Shown one piece after another: positions 8,669 through 16,414 of a stretch of DNA of 48,522 nucleotides. The DNA lies in the NCBI GenBank assembly GCA_021845595.1, contig JAJZVV010000019.1, positions 1 to 48,522 of the forward strand, written 5' to 3'. The notes below the pieces were generated by a model that was given only the letters and a program-made list of their open reading frames with translations, searched no databases and was not told where the DNA came from. The translations under genes and the position numbers were made by a program. The stretch's first letter is position 1; the number at the start of each line of letters is the position of its first letter. Source of the DNA: Pseudomonadota bacterium (lineage in GTDB: Bacteria; Pseudomonadota; Alphaproteobacteria; Acetobacterales; Acetobacteraceae).

Positions 8669-10714
8669 TCAGATGCCGAGCCCTCGATCCCGGCCGATCT
8701 GCCAGGAAATCCCGCCATCGATGATGAGCCCGACGACCTCGCGGCCAAGGTTTCGCTCGATCACCGACCGCCAGGGGACCAGGGTGAATTCCTTGGCGTT
8801 CTCGACCAGGGCGTAGCGGCCGGAGGCGAGCTGGATCGCCTCGCGGTAGGTGCCGCGGATCGTCTTGCCGGGCGCCGGCATCTGGAACGGCACGGCGCGC
8901 GTCGCCGCCAGTTCGCCACCGGCACGCGCGAGTTCGCGGCGTTCCAGCGTCGCGAGAAGGTCCCGGCGATAACGCACGCCCCCGTCCGCGACATGGCGGG
9001 CATCGCCATGGGCGAGGTGGTGCTGGCGGCGGTGCTCCAGGGCGGCTTCGACCGCCAACCCGAAGCCACTTTGCACGACCGGCATCGGATCGCGGGCGAG
9101 AAGTTGGCGATCGAGCCAGGTCGCCCCGTCGCTGCGGATCTGGGCTTCCAGGTCCAGCGCGGACAGCACGCGCAGGCTGGGCGTCTGGCTGCGGTCCGTG
9201 TCGTGGCGGGCAGCACGCTGCACGAAATCCGCTGGGACGCGCCACTGGTCGGCGTCGAGCCGCTGGACCGCGCCGGCGCGGCGCAGCGCCTCCAGGCGGC
9301 GGACATGCGCTTCGACATAGGCCTCCGGATCGGCGATGCCGGGATCGGCGCGCGCGGTGGCGAGGTGGTCTGCGGGCCGATAGATGCCGGCGCTCTGGTG
9401 CGCCAGGTCGGCGATGTTCCGGTCCGCGGCGCGCGGCGCTCCGCGTTCTGCGCCAAGCTCCACGATGGCCCCGATCGGCGGGTTGGCGGCATCCGCGCCG
9501 GCGCCGGGGAGTTCGACGTAGTGGACCCGCCCATCGAGGCCATCGACGATCAGATGGACCCGATCGCCCAGCTCGTCGCCGCCAAGCCCCCGCCCCAGCA
9601 GCCGCCCGATGATCGGTGCGGCGAGCGACTCGCGGCGGTCGTGGATCGCGAACTGCTCGGCGCCGCGTTCCGCACCATGGCGGGTCAACGCATGGTGCAT
9701 GGTCTTGATGATGTCCCCGCGTTCCCCGAGGGCGCGCAGCGTCTCCTCCATGCCGGGAACCAGACGCCAGCGGCCGGTGGCGATCTCCTCGGCCAATCCC
9801 AGCCGCTCCAGCGCATGCAGCCGGCCGATCCGTAGCTGCCAGTCGAAGTCGGAGCGCGGCTCCCCGACGGCGGTGCGCAGGTCGATCACGCTACCCGCCG
9901 CGTCACCGGCCTCGCGCAGCAGCGCCCGATCGATCCGGGTCAGCCGTTCCTGGTCGATCTCGCGTACGAGCTTCGCCTGTCGCTCCATCGTGCTCTCGGG
10001 GCCGAGCTCGATGGTGACCAGCTCCGAGGCGCGCTCCCGGATCCCGTGGGCCAGATATGCCCCGGCGATTACCAGGTTCTCGCCGGCCTCATCGACGCCG
10101 CGGATGACGATGTGCGTGTGCGGGTGGGCGGTGTTGAAGTGATCGACCGCGACCCAGTCGAGGCCGGTGCCGAGGTCGCGCTCGACCTGCCGCATCAGAT
10201 CGCGGGTGAAGGCGCGGAGGTCGGAGAGCTCGGCGCCATCCTCCGCGGCGACGATCAGGCGGAACTGACGCGGGTCGCCTTCCGAGCAATCGAGAAAGGC
10301 GCGGCCATCTGCGCGGTCCGCCGTGGCGGAGTAGAGCTCGCCGGGTGAACCCTCACGGGTGACGCCGTCACGCTGGAGGTAGCGCAGATGCACCGCCGCC
10401 GCGCGGCTCCCGGTGTGCATCTTCACGTAGCGCGCCTTCACGACGACACGGCGCGCTCCGGGCCGCGCCTGCGACCAACCCCGTGGTGAGGTTGCCCGCC
10501 CACGCGCGAAGGCTGCGCCCCTGCCGCGCTTGGCCGGCAGATCGGCGAGGCTCCGCGCACCGACAGGTGGCGCTGCAACAGATGGCCGCGCGGTTGCGCC
10601 GGCGCGGGAAATCGCGCGCTTGATCTGCGTTGCCGCCAGCATACTCCGATGATCCCGGCTGCGCGTGCGGCCGAGGCGAGGGCGAAGGCGCGGGTCATCG
10701 TCGGGGCGAGCCAT
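8669..10714 (-). CDS. rlx: MobP/VirD2-type relaxase (DUF3363 family)
   Basis: A 681-residue relaxase that would nick oriT and lead the strand into the recipient. The metal-binding histidine motif DHFNTAHPHTH is at residues 201-211, with the preceding KARYVKMHTGSRAAAVHLRYL block near 93-113. The long C-terminal half carries the DUF3363 region that marks alphaproteobacterial ICE and plasmid relaxases. The start at 10714 has GGAG four bases upstream; a longer frame exists to 10882 but its extra residues look non-coding. Tandem upstream genes (transglycosylase, TraF, DUF2840) share the strand and probably form part of the same transfer region. Confidence 0.92.
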   Translation of the reverse strand: MARPDDDPRLRPRLGRTRSRDHRSMLAATQIKRAISRAGATARPSVAAPPVGARSLADLPAKRGRGAAFARGRATSPRGWSQARPGARRVVVKARYVKMHTGSRAAAVHLRYLQRDGVTREGSPGELYSATADRADGRAFLDCSEGDPRQFRLIVAAEDGAELSDLRAFTRDLMRQVERDLGTGLDWVAVDHFNTAHPHTHIVIRGVDEAGENLVIAGAYLAHGIRERASELVTIELGPESTMERQAKLVREIDQERLTRIDRALLREAGDAAGSVIDLRTAVGEPRSDFDWQLRIGRLHALERLGLAEEIATGRWRLVPGMEETLRALGERGDIIKTMHHALTRHGAERGAEQFAIHDRRESLAAPIIGRLLGRGLGGDELGDRVHLIVDGLDGRVHYVELPGAGADAANPPIGAIVELGAERGAPRAADRNIADLAHQSAGIYRPADHLATARADPGIADPEAYVEAHVRRLEALRRAGAVQRLDADQWRVPADFVQRAARHDTDRSQTPSLRVLSALDLEAQIRSDGATWLDRQLLARDPMPVVQSGFGLAVEAALEHRRQHHLAHGDARHVADGGVRYRRDLLATLERRELARAGGELAATRAVPFQMPAPGKTIRGTYREAIQLASGRYALVENAKEFTLVPWRSVIERNLGREVVGLIIDGGISWQIGRDRGLGI

Positions 10715-11178
10715 GCTCCAAGATTGACGGCAGAGCTGCCACTCGCGAAGGAGCCTTGGTGGCACTGCGAAAATGCACCGATGGAGGCGGCCTTGACACG
10801 GGGTTGCCGTGCGTCGTTGCGAAGCCGCGGCACGGCGGCTGCGGTCGATAACCCAATGTGCAGACACTGAAATCACGACCAAGCGCGCGCAGTGGTGCCG
10901 CAGGCCTTTATCTTGCCGTCCTTCCTAATCGGATTTTTGACCGCTCTCGGGTCGCCATTCTCCAAGCGTAGATCGCCAGAAATCGACGCCGTGGACGCGA
11001 ATAGGTGCGATCCCGCGCGATACACGATCAAGGTCAGATCAACCAACGCCGCTGCGTCAATTGATGGCGCAATCGGGCGCAGAATTGGTACAGCCGACGT
11101 GCAGTTCGACAGTTGGACGTTGCGCCGCGCCGCTGCGTCGACAGAAGCCGTCGCGAGATCATCCGCGGTGCGCCCGCG
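10715..11178. other. Gap upstream of the relaxase gene, possible oriT region
   Basis: About 460 bp without a convincing gene between the transglycosylase and the relaxase. Transfer origins often lie just upstream of the relaxase gene. The plus strand carries TATCTTGCC at 10909-10917, one mismatch from the TATCCTGYC nick core of VirD2/IncP-type systems. I see no strong inverted repeat beside it, so this is only a candidate. Confidence 0.3.
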
Positions 11179-12012
11179 TTACTGGAGGGCGACGAACAGC
11201 GCAGTATTTCCGTGCACATCGAGGGCAGAACCGGAGACGGATCGCGGCTCAAGCCCGGCCGCAGCCGAACTGCCGGTGACCTCCGTCGGCGCAGACATCG
11301 GCGCATGGCTCGGTCTCACGATCGGCGGGACCGTGCGCGCCGGAGAGGCCTTGGGATGCACGATAACGGTCGCGAAGAGGCCAGCGCTGATGGCGTCGCT
11401 CGGGCCCGGGACCGGCGGCTCCGGAGCAGACTCCCTGCTGGATACCGTCGTCGCGACTGCCGTCTGCAACGCGCCCGACGTGCCGTCGATCTGCGGCGCG
11501 AGTGCGGCGAGGTAGCGCTGTGTCTCGGCTGGCAGCGCGCGGCCGCTGTGCAGGAACGCATCGAGCCGCGCCGGCCCGGCGTTGTAGGCAGCGAGGAACC
11601 AGGGCACGCCGTAGCGGTCCAGCATCTCGCGCAGATACGCCGCGCCGGCGAGGATGTTGTCGCGCGGCGCGTAGGGATCGGTGCCCAGCCCGTAGCGGGC
11701 ACGCAGCGCGGCGTAGGTCTGCGGCATCACCTGCATCAGGCCGATCGCGCCCGCCGGTGAGCGAATCGGCCGGCCGTCAACGGTCGCCTGGCCGCCGCTT
11801 TCCGCGCGCATCACAGCGGCTATCCATGCTTCGGGAATGTCGAAGCGGTGCGCCGCTGCGGCGATGTCGGGCTGCCAAACGGCGACCGCTTCGTGTCCGT
11901 CGCCGCGCAATAGAGGCGCCGCACTTGCGCACACCGGCGCGCCGCTGAGCGGGACGAACAGCGACGCGCGGGCCGCAAGACCGCAGGTCGCGACCAGGGT
12001 CAGCACGTCCAT
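11179..12012 (-). CDS. Lytic transglycosylase of the transfer system (SLT domain)
   Basis: A 277-residue peptidoglycan lytic transglycosylase that would open the cell wall for assembly of the conjugation channel. A short N-terminal hydrophobic segment suggests export. The SLT catalytic glutamate is in MRAESGG (E71), followed by GAIGLMQVMP (88-97) and AAYNAGP (141-147). The last 100 residues are proline- and serine-rich. GGAGGGG stands six bases before the ATG at 12012, which is why I prefer it to the GTG at 12045 or the ATG at 12027. It lies between traF and the relaxase gene, as in related elements. Confidence 0.9.
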   Translation of the reverse strand: MDVLTLVATCGLAARASLFVPLSGAPVCASAAPLLRGDGHEAVAVWQPDIAAAAHRFDIPEAWIAAVMRAESGGQATVDGRPIRSPAGAIGLMQVMPQTYAALRARYGLGTDPYAPRDNILAGAAYLREMLDRYGVPWFLAAYNAGPARLDAFLHSGRALPAETQRYLAALAPQIDGTSGALQTAVATTVSSRESAPEPPVPGPSDAISAGLFATVIVHPKASPARTVPPIVRPSHAPMSAPTEVTGSSAAAGLEPRSVSGSALDVHGNTALFVALQ

Positions 12013-12233
12013 CGTGAACCCCTCCATGAGCCAAACCGCTGCCACGCCGCTGACAGGTGAAGCGCTGCCAGCGTGCTCGCTCCGGTCAAGGGCAAAGCGC
12101 GCCAGGGCGCGCCGGCTGCGCCGCCCTTGACCGTCGCTGTGCGCGCCGGCGGTGCGGAAACCGGCAGGGACGGCAGGATGGCCGTCCCTGGGCCGAACAA
12201 CAGGATGGCGGGGAAGATGCGCGGCACGGTCAT
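12000..12233 (-). CDS. Small ORF coupled to traF, 77 aa
   Basis: The ATG at 12233 overlaps the traF stop as ATGA, and the frame ends 13 bp inside the transglycosylase gene, so it would fill the otherwise empty gap between two transfer genes. The product begins with a hydrophobic stretch (IFPAILLFGPGTAILPSL) that could be a signal or membrane segment; the rest is alanine-rich. I do not recognise a family. It may instead be untranslated spacer. Confidence 0.4.
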   Translation of the reverse strand: MTVPRIFPAILLFGPGTAILPSLPVSAPPARTATVKGGAAGAPWRALPLTGASTLAALHLSAAWQRFGSWRGSRWTC

Positions 12234-12769
12234 CGCGTCCGCCCGCCGGGAAGCCAGAGCGGCATGACGCGGGCGATGACGGCGCGGATCGGCGTCGGCC
12301 CGAAATACCGCCCGTCGAGCGAGGTAGGCACGCTCGGGATCAGCACGAAAATCTCGCCGTTCGGGAGCCTGCCGCAACCGCTCCATGCGGCCAGACTGCG
12401 TCCGCGCCCGTCTACCGGCAGGGCGCGGGCGACAGTGCGTCCATTGATCGAAACCTCGCCGTCGCGCTCGCAGACAGTCTGTCCAGCGACGGCGGCGACG
12501 CGCTTCAGCAAAGGCACGCCGAGCGGCAGATAGCCGCGCCGGGCGAACAGCTGGGCGCTGCGCCGGTCCGGCCAGAACAGCACGTAATCGCCGACGCGGA
12601 GGCGCTTCCGGCTCGCGGCCGGCAACACGCGCCAAAGGCCGACCGGCGTGCTGGCGGTGGCGTTCCAGACCACCAGCGGCCGTGCCTGCACCGCTGACGC
12701 GGCGAGCAAGAACAGGCCCGCGAACATGGCGAGGAGCACGGCGTGCCGCCTCTGCGGTCGGCGCATCAT
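12230..12769 (-). CDS. traF: TraF-type S26 peptidase
   Basis: A 179-residue membrane-anchored protease of the signal-peptidase (S26) clan. TraF of RP4-type systems processes the pilin TrbC and cyclises it. A transmembrane segment lies near residues 10-28. The catalytic serine is S40 in NATASTPVGLW and the general-base lysine is K89 in LLKRVAAVAG. The ATG at 12769 overlaps the DUF2840 stop as ATGA, so translation is coupled. Confidence 0.92.
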   Translation of the reverse strand: MMRRPQRRHAVLLAMFAGLFLLAASAVQARPLVVWNATASTPVGLWRVLPAASRKRLRVGDYVLFWPDRRSAQLFARRGYLPLGVPLLKRVAAVAGQTVCERDGEVSINGRTVARALPVDGRGRSLAAWSGCGRLPNGEIFVLIPSVPTSLDGRYFGPTPIRAVIARVMPLWLPGGRTR

Positions 12770-13242
12770 GAGACCAAGACCCTGCACCGCAGTAGCCAGG
12801 CGTGATGCTGATCGCGACCGTAAGGCCGTGGCTGCTCGCCGCAGAGCAGGCGGTTGTGGACGTGCTGCCAGTAGGTTGGCGCGACATCCGCCGCCTCGAC
12901 GCCGGCCTGCTCGACCGCGTCGATCAGCGCGAGCAATCCCTGCACACGCGCCCAGCCCGACAGTCGCAGCAAGATCTCGCCGCCGGGGTCCACACCGGGC
13001 ACCGTCGCGCAGGGTTCTCCCGCCCCGCAGACGCGCAGAATGTCGATGCGCGACAGGACGGTCCCGAAGTCGTTCGCCTGCCAGCGGATGAACGCAAACA
13101 CGGCGCCTGGCGCGAAGAAGATCAGGCGCCGGCGCCGATCGAGGATGCGCTCGCCGGCATCACGGCCGAAGCGCAGCCAGTGTTCGACCCGATCCCGATA
13201 GAACACCAGCCTGACGCTGGTCAGAGGCTCCTGCGCGATCAT
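12766..13242 (-). CDS. DUF2840 protein
   Basis: A 158-residue DUF2840 protein, found almost always next to traF in alphaproteobacterial elements; its function is unknown. Sequence hallmarks are VRLVFYRDRVEHWLRFGRDA near the start and a run of hydrophobic and aromatic residues after it. The ATG at 13242 has GGAGG six bases upstream. The frame continues far upstream to 13452, but that part reads as intergenic sequence. A parA gene that usually lies between repA and this gene is missing here. Confidence 0.85.
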   Translation of the reverse strand: MIAQEPLTSVRLVFYRDRVEHWLRFGRDAGERILDRRRRLIFFAPGAVFAFIRWQANDFGTVLSRIDILRVCGAGEPCATVPGVDPGGEILLRLSGWARVQGLLALIDAVEQAGVEAADVAPTYWQHVHNRLLCGEQPRPYGRDQHHAWLLRCRVLVS

Positions 13243-13558
13243 TGCTCGCCTCCCGAGCCGTTCCGTTGTGGTCCTCCCGACACCCGCTTCGTGTCCTTGC
13301 CGACGGCGCGAGGGACGCACGAACCGTGGGGCCATCCCTCTCTCAATGCGCCTTCCTTCTGCCGTCCGACACGACGGTCGGTCGGGGGGAGACACGTTGA
13401 TCGTCGGCGTGCGCGAAGGCGCCGACGGGCGTGGTTTTTGGGGTGAGAACACGCAGCAAATACAAGGGAAGATTCAGTACCAGAATCAGTACTTAAGTAG
13501 TGCGCCGCGAATGGCTCGTATCTATCTGATTCAAAAGAGATAATCCGAACATGCGTGA
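13243..13558. other. Gap where parA is expected; AT-rich near the repeats
   Basis: No ParA-like frame is present between RepA and DUF2840, although related elements commonly carry one here. The half next to the iterons (about 13460-13550) is much richer in A and T than its surroundings and holds two near copies of ATTCAGTAC 12 bp apart (13472-13480 and 13484-13492). It could serve as the melting region of a replication origin (inference). Confidence 0.45.
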
Positions 13559-13624
13559 AGTGATAGACCGTGTTTTTTCGAGTGATAGGCCGTGCCGGTT
13601 CAAGTGATAGGCTGCGCTCACTCA
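13559..13624 (+). repeat. Three direct repeats with 22-bp period (candidate iterons)
   Basis: The core AGTGATAGRCYG begins at 13559, 13581 and 13603, exactly 22 bp apart. A repeat spacing of two helical turns beside a replication initiator gene is the pattern of an iteron origin. The third copy runs into the last codons of repA. Seen directly in the sequence; binding by RepA is inference. Confidence 0.7.
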
Positions 13625-14466
13625 CAGATGCGCTCCTGTAACTGTGGATCAAAAGCCGACTTATCCCCAGGCACCAACGCGGCACTGTGGACGGGCACGG
13701 CCCATCGGCCGATGCTGAGCCCTTCGTTTCCGCAGTGCTGGACGGGTTCGACTCGATACGTCAGGAGCCGCCCGGACTGCGCAATCCTCCGCAGAGGCGC
13801 GACGAAGTGACAGTGCCGTGTTGCGCTACCGGATCGGGCATGCAGCGCGTCGAATGAAATTCGCCAGCCTGTGGATTGTTGCCCGGCATGCTTGCGCGCA
13901 AGCAGCCAGAGCCAGCGTTGAACGCCGCCGGTGAGCGCGAAATAGTCGGGATCGATGGCGAGCACCCGTCGCCGGCGAACGGCGTCCAGCAGCCACTCTG
14001 GCAGGGTGAGCAGGATTCCATCCGCGGTTTGCTGCCAGGCTTCGATCCAATGGAACCGCACCGGACGGTCAGACAGTGTGCCGATGGTGGTGACGACCTC
14101 GCTCGCCCCCAGGCGCTCCAGCGCCGCGGCAAGCCGTTCGTATTGGCTGTGCCCGGTGTCGCGCCCCAGGAAGCGCAGAATGCGCCGCGCCGGCGCGATC
14201 AGCGTGGGCGTAACGCGGAGCTTCTCGTCCTGCGCCTGGATTAGCTGGGAGGTGGCCCAGAACAGGATGTCGGCGTCCCAGATGGTGGCGATGGTGGTGG
14301 CGCCCGGCGCCGGCGCGACCAGCACCGAATGCCGTCTCCCCTGATAGCGGATCGGCGTGGCGCGCGGCGTCTTGGCCAGGCTGAACCACGGCCAGTTCAT
14401 CAGATCGACCGGGGCGCGCGGGCGGGCATGTTCCAGGATCGCCGGCAGGGGAGGCTCGGCCATCAT
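13618..14466 (-). CDS. repA: Replication initiator protein A
   Basis: A 282-residue protein of the RPA family of plasmid initiators (NWPWFSLAKTPR near 24-35, a winged-helix-like C-terminal half with GGVQRWLWLLARKHAGQQ). It would bind iterons and start replication of the excised or plasmid form. The ATG at 14466 overlaps the stop of the upstream helix-turn-helix gene as ATGATGA, so the two are coupled. The length is normal for the family. Three 22-bp-spaced repeats sit at its 3' end. Confidence 0.88.
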   Translation of the reverse strand: MMAEPPLPAILEHARPRAPVDLMNWPWFSLAKTPRATPIRYQGRRHSVLVAPAPGATTIATIWDADILFWATSQLIQAQDEKLRVTPTLIAPARRILRFLGRDTGHSQYERLAAALERLGASEVVTTIGTLSDRPVRFHWIEAWQQTADGILLTLPEWLLDAVRRRRVLAIDPDYFALTGGVQRWLWLLARKHAGQQSTGWRISFDALHARSGSATRHCHFVAPLRRIAQSGRLLTYRVEPVQHCGNEGLSIGRWAVPVHSAALVPGDKSAFDPQLQERICE

Positions 14467-14735
14467 CGGTGGGCGAACACCGCTGGGCGCCCCGGCCCGC
14501 GCGTGGTGGCGGCACCGAGGCCGGGATCGGAGGTGGAAGTCCGGGCACCGGCTTCGGCCCAGTGTTGGAGGTCTTCGAGGCGATAGACGACCCGGCCACC
14601 GATCTTGCGATAGGCGGGGCCGGTTCCGAAGGTGCGGTGCTTCTCCAGCGTCCGACCGGAGAGGCCGAGGAACTTGGCGGCCTCGGGCGTGCGCAGGTAG
14701 CGCGGCGGCAGGTTGGGCAGTGGTTCTGGCTGCAT
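14463..14735 (-). CDS. rdfS: RdfS-like excisionase / MerR-like HTH protein
   Basis: A 90-residue protein with an excisionase-type helix-turn-helix: PRYLRTPEAAKFLGLS, RTLEKHRTFGTGPAYRKIGGRVVYRLEDLQHW (HTH_17). In ICEMlSymR7A the recombination directionality factor RdfS is of this kind and size and is switched on by FseA. Here the gene lies directly downstream of the FseA-like pair and upstream of repA and the transfer genes, so I assign the same role; sequence identity to RdfS could not be tested. The ATG at 14735 has GAGG ten bases upstream; a start at 14768 is possible. Confidence 0.72.
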   Translation of the reverse strand: MQPEPLPNLPPRYLRTPEAAKFLGLSGRTLEKHRTFGTGPAYRKIGGRVVYRLEDLQHWAEAGARTSTSDPGLGAATTRGPGRPAVFAHR

Positions 14736-14816
14736 GCTGGTGATCCTCGACGTCGGGCGGCCGGCCATCGGCGCGCGTCGGCACGCAGGATCGGCGCCCG
14801 GCGGCGCCGTGCTCAG

Positions 14817-14847
14817 GGCCGATTCCGGGGGGTGGCCGGAATCGGCC
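14817..14847 (-). terminator. 12-bp perfect inverted repeat before the rdfS-like gene
   Basis: GGCCGATTCCGG (14817-14828) pairs perfectly with CCGGAATCGGCC (14836-14847), leaving a 7-nt loop. It lies between the DUF2285 stop at 14890 and the rdfS-like start at 14735. No T-tract follows, so it could be a weak terminator, an attenuator or a DNA-binding site for the FseA-like activator. Confidence 0.45.
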
Positions 14848-14889
14848 AGGGCGAAGACGGTCGCTTTGGTCGCCGCGGCAGGCGGCTGG

Positions 14890-15465
14890 CTACCCGGCCA
14901 GCGCGTGGCGCCGGGGCAGCAGGAGCTGAAGCGCCGCCCCGTCGCGCCAGCATCGTGCGGTGGCGAGTAAGGTGCGGATGCGACTGCGGGCGCCGCTGTC
15001 TTCCCAGGGGACAGGCGGCTCGCCGATAACGGCGCGGTGGATGTCGCGCTCGCTGGCGCCCGCTCCGGCCAGATCGAGCGCCCAGGCCATGTAAGCGATC
15101 TTCAGACCGCGCGGGTGCGGCCGAGGCGGTGGGGTGCGCGGCGCCGGCGATACCCGGGGCCGGGCGGCGAAGTGCCAGAACGCGCGGGCCGCCTCGAGTC
15201 GCTCGGGGTGCCATTCATCCCAGGGGATGCACGGCGTCAGCATGGCGCCGGGGGCCGGTGGCTCGGGGCCGGGCAGCAGCAGGTGATGCCGGGTGCCCAC
15301 GTCCGGCGCGACGATCAGGTGGTAGCCGTCCGGCGTGAGCCTGCCGATGTGGCGGGCACCCCAAACGTCCGGCTCGAATCGGACCAGGGCGCGGCCGGCC
15401 GCCGGACCCGCGGCGACGACAACCCGGACGATGCGGGCCGTGGCATCCGCATTCCAGAACAGCAT
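14890..15465 (-). CDS. fseA: DUF2285 half of an FseA-like excision activator
   Basis: The C-terminal part of an FseA-type protein: DUF2285, described as a helix-turn-helix variant that activates or antagonises transfer genes. LFWNADATARIVRVV opens it; HHLLLPG and LKIAYMAWALDLAGAGASERDIHRAVIG carry the conserved core. As a separate frame it is 191 residues from the ATG at 15465, but it is open upstream to at least 15528. The preceding DUF6499 frame joins it by one +1 shift at UUU-C (15502-15499), giving about 267 residues. In ICEMlSymR7A msi172 and msi171 are joined in the same way to make FseA. Confidence 0.8.
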   Translation of the reverse strand: MLFWNADATARIVRVVVAAGPAAGRALVRFEPDVWGARHIGRLTPDGYHLIVAPDVGTRHHLLLPGPEPPAPGAMLTPCIPWDEWHPERLEAARAFWHFAARPRVSPAPRTPPPRPHPRGLKIAYMAWALDLAGAGASERDIHRAVIGEPPVPWEDSGARSRIRTLLATARCWRDGAALQLLLPRRHALAG

Positions 15466-15484
15466 CGCCTGGTCGCCGGTCGTG

Positions 15485-15694
15485 TCAGGGCTTTCGAGGA
15501 AATCGTAACCTCCATCGTTCGGAGATTGCGTTCGAGGCCTCGGACAACGGGTCGTGTTCGACCCGTGCTACCGCCTCATAGTCTGCACGGTACTCCGTGC
15601 TCCGTCGCTGCAACTCCCAGACCAGCCCGTCCGGCGATAGGCTCTCGATATAACGATACCGGGCGGCCAGCCGCTCTCGCGTGAAGGGCCGCAT
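15485..15694 (-). CDS. fseA: DUF6499 half of an FseA-like excision activator
   Basis: A 69-residue frame of the DUF6499 type (RYIESLSPDGLVWELQRRS, EYRADYEAVA, ERWRLRF). GGAGGAG is five bases before the ATG at 15694. It ends at a UGA that lies 22 bp before the first ATG of the DUF2285 frame. The conserved WxLRF motif ends in TTT followed by C, the slip site known from msi172. Without frameshifting a short product is made; with it the DUF2285 domain is added. Confidence 0.78.
   Translation of the reverse strand: MRPFTRERLAARYRYIESLSPDGLVWELQRRSTEYRADYEAVARVEHDPLSEASNAISERWRLRFPRKP
15496..15502 (-). promoter_or_regulatory. Candidate +1 ribosomal frameshift site UUU-C
   Basis: The coding strand reads CGA-TTT-CCT-C. 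Slipping of tRNA-Phe from UUU to UUC moves translation by +1 into CTC-GAA-AGC, the DUF2285 frame. This is the slip described for msi172/msi171 of ICEMlSymR7A. A second possible +1 site, CCC-TGA at the DUF6499 stop (15490-15485), leads to the same frame. A simple frameshift mutation or sequencing error would look the same. Confidence 0.65.
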
Positions 15695-15850
15695 GTCGCT
15701 CCTCCGACGCGCCAGGGGTTCTGACGCGCCCACTGCAATTGATTCGGACGCAGGGGCGAATCCGCAACCTAAGTCATCGAAGGTTCATAATGATCGCGAT
15801 TGACGCAGAACTGGATGCAGTTATTGGTATTTGTTTCTGATTGACGAGTC

Positions 15851-16174
15851 TCAGGTTTGGCTTTCGAACGAACCGATTTGCAGCATTTGACGCCAGCCTG
15901 AGTTCGCCATCCACTTCGCCCGGGCAAGATGCGTCTCATAAGCGCGACGTGCGCGGGCCGGCTCAGACGTCGGATCGATCTGAAGTGCCTCGCGCGCAAC
16001 CTCATCCCACGGGACGTTTTCCCGCTCCGCATCGAGCAGGACGATGTAGTGGATGACATGGATCTCGTCGTAAGACGTCAGCCGATCTGAGATCGGCGGC
16101 TCATCGGCGATCGGTGCATCAAAATTTGGTCTGTGCACGGTACGGATTCCCGCGTCATTTGTCGGATGCGGCAT
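15851..16174 (-). CDS. qseM: QseM-like DUF2285 antiactivator
   Basis: A 107-residue protein made almost only of the C-terminal DUF2285 pattern: SYDEIHVIHYIVLLDAE, then ARRAYETHLARAKWM and GWRQMLQ. QseM of ICEMlSymR7A is a small DUF2285 protein that binds and blocks both TraR and FseA and so keeps excision off. The gene lies between the FseA-like pair and a small XRE regulator, as the antiactivator should. Its ATG at 16174 overlaps the XRE gene by 20 bp. TraR is not in the window, so FseA is the only visible target. Confidence 0.7.
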   Translation of the reverse strand: MPHPTNDAGIRTVHRPNFDAPIADEPPISDRLTSYDEIHVIHYIVLLDAERENVPWDEVAREALQIDPTSEPARARRAYETHLARAKWMANSGWRQMLQIGSFESQT

Positions 16175-16379
16175 CAGGATCGATCAGGTCGGTCGCATCG
16201 ACGTCCAATGCAGCAGCCAGCTGTTCCATCGTGTCCACCGTGGCCGCGTTCTCCTCGCGCTCAATCATGCCCACGTAATTTCTGTTCACCCCGGCGCGGT
16301 GCGCGAGCTCTTCCTGACTGAGGCCACGTTCGGCGCGCAGTCGGCGCAAGTTCCGAGCCAAGATCTCCCTGAGCGACAT
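16155..16379 (-). CDS. qseC: QseC-like XRE regulator
   Basis: A 74-residue Cro/C1-type helix-turn-helix protein (LRRLRAERGLSQEELAHRAGVNRNYVGMIE). In ICEMlSymR7A the small XRE protein QseC controls the qseC-qseM promoter and sets the on/off balance of transfer. Here the gene overlaps the QseM-like gene and is preceded by a -10 box inside an imperfect palindrome. The ATG at 16379 is preferred over a GTG at 16400 because the domain begins there; neither has a strong ribosome binding site. Confidence 0.75.
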   Translation of the reverse strand: MSLREILARNLRRLRAERGLSQEELAHRAGVNRNYVGMIEREENAATVDTMEQLAAALDVDATDLIDPDAASDK

Positions 16380-16414
16380 GCCCAGGAGGCGGCCCGACAC
16401 CGCCCTACCGCGCC

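Noticed and set aside
15485-15694. DUF6499 gene as a plain pseudogene
   Set aside because: The UUU-C slip site and strong ribosome binding site fit programmed frameshifting better than decay, though decay cannot be excluded.
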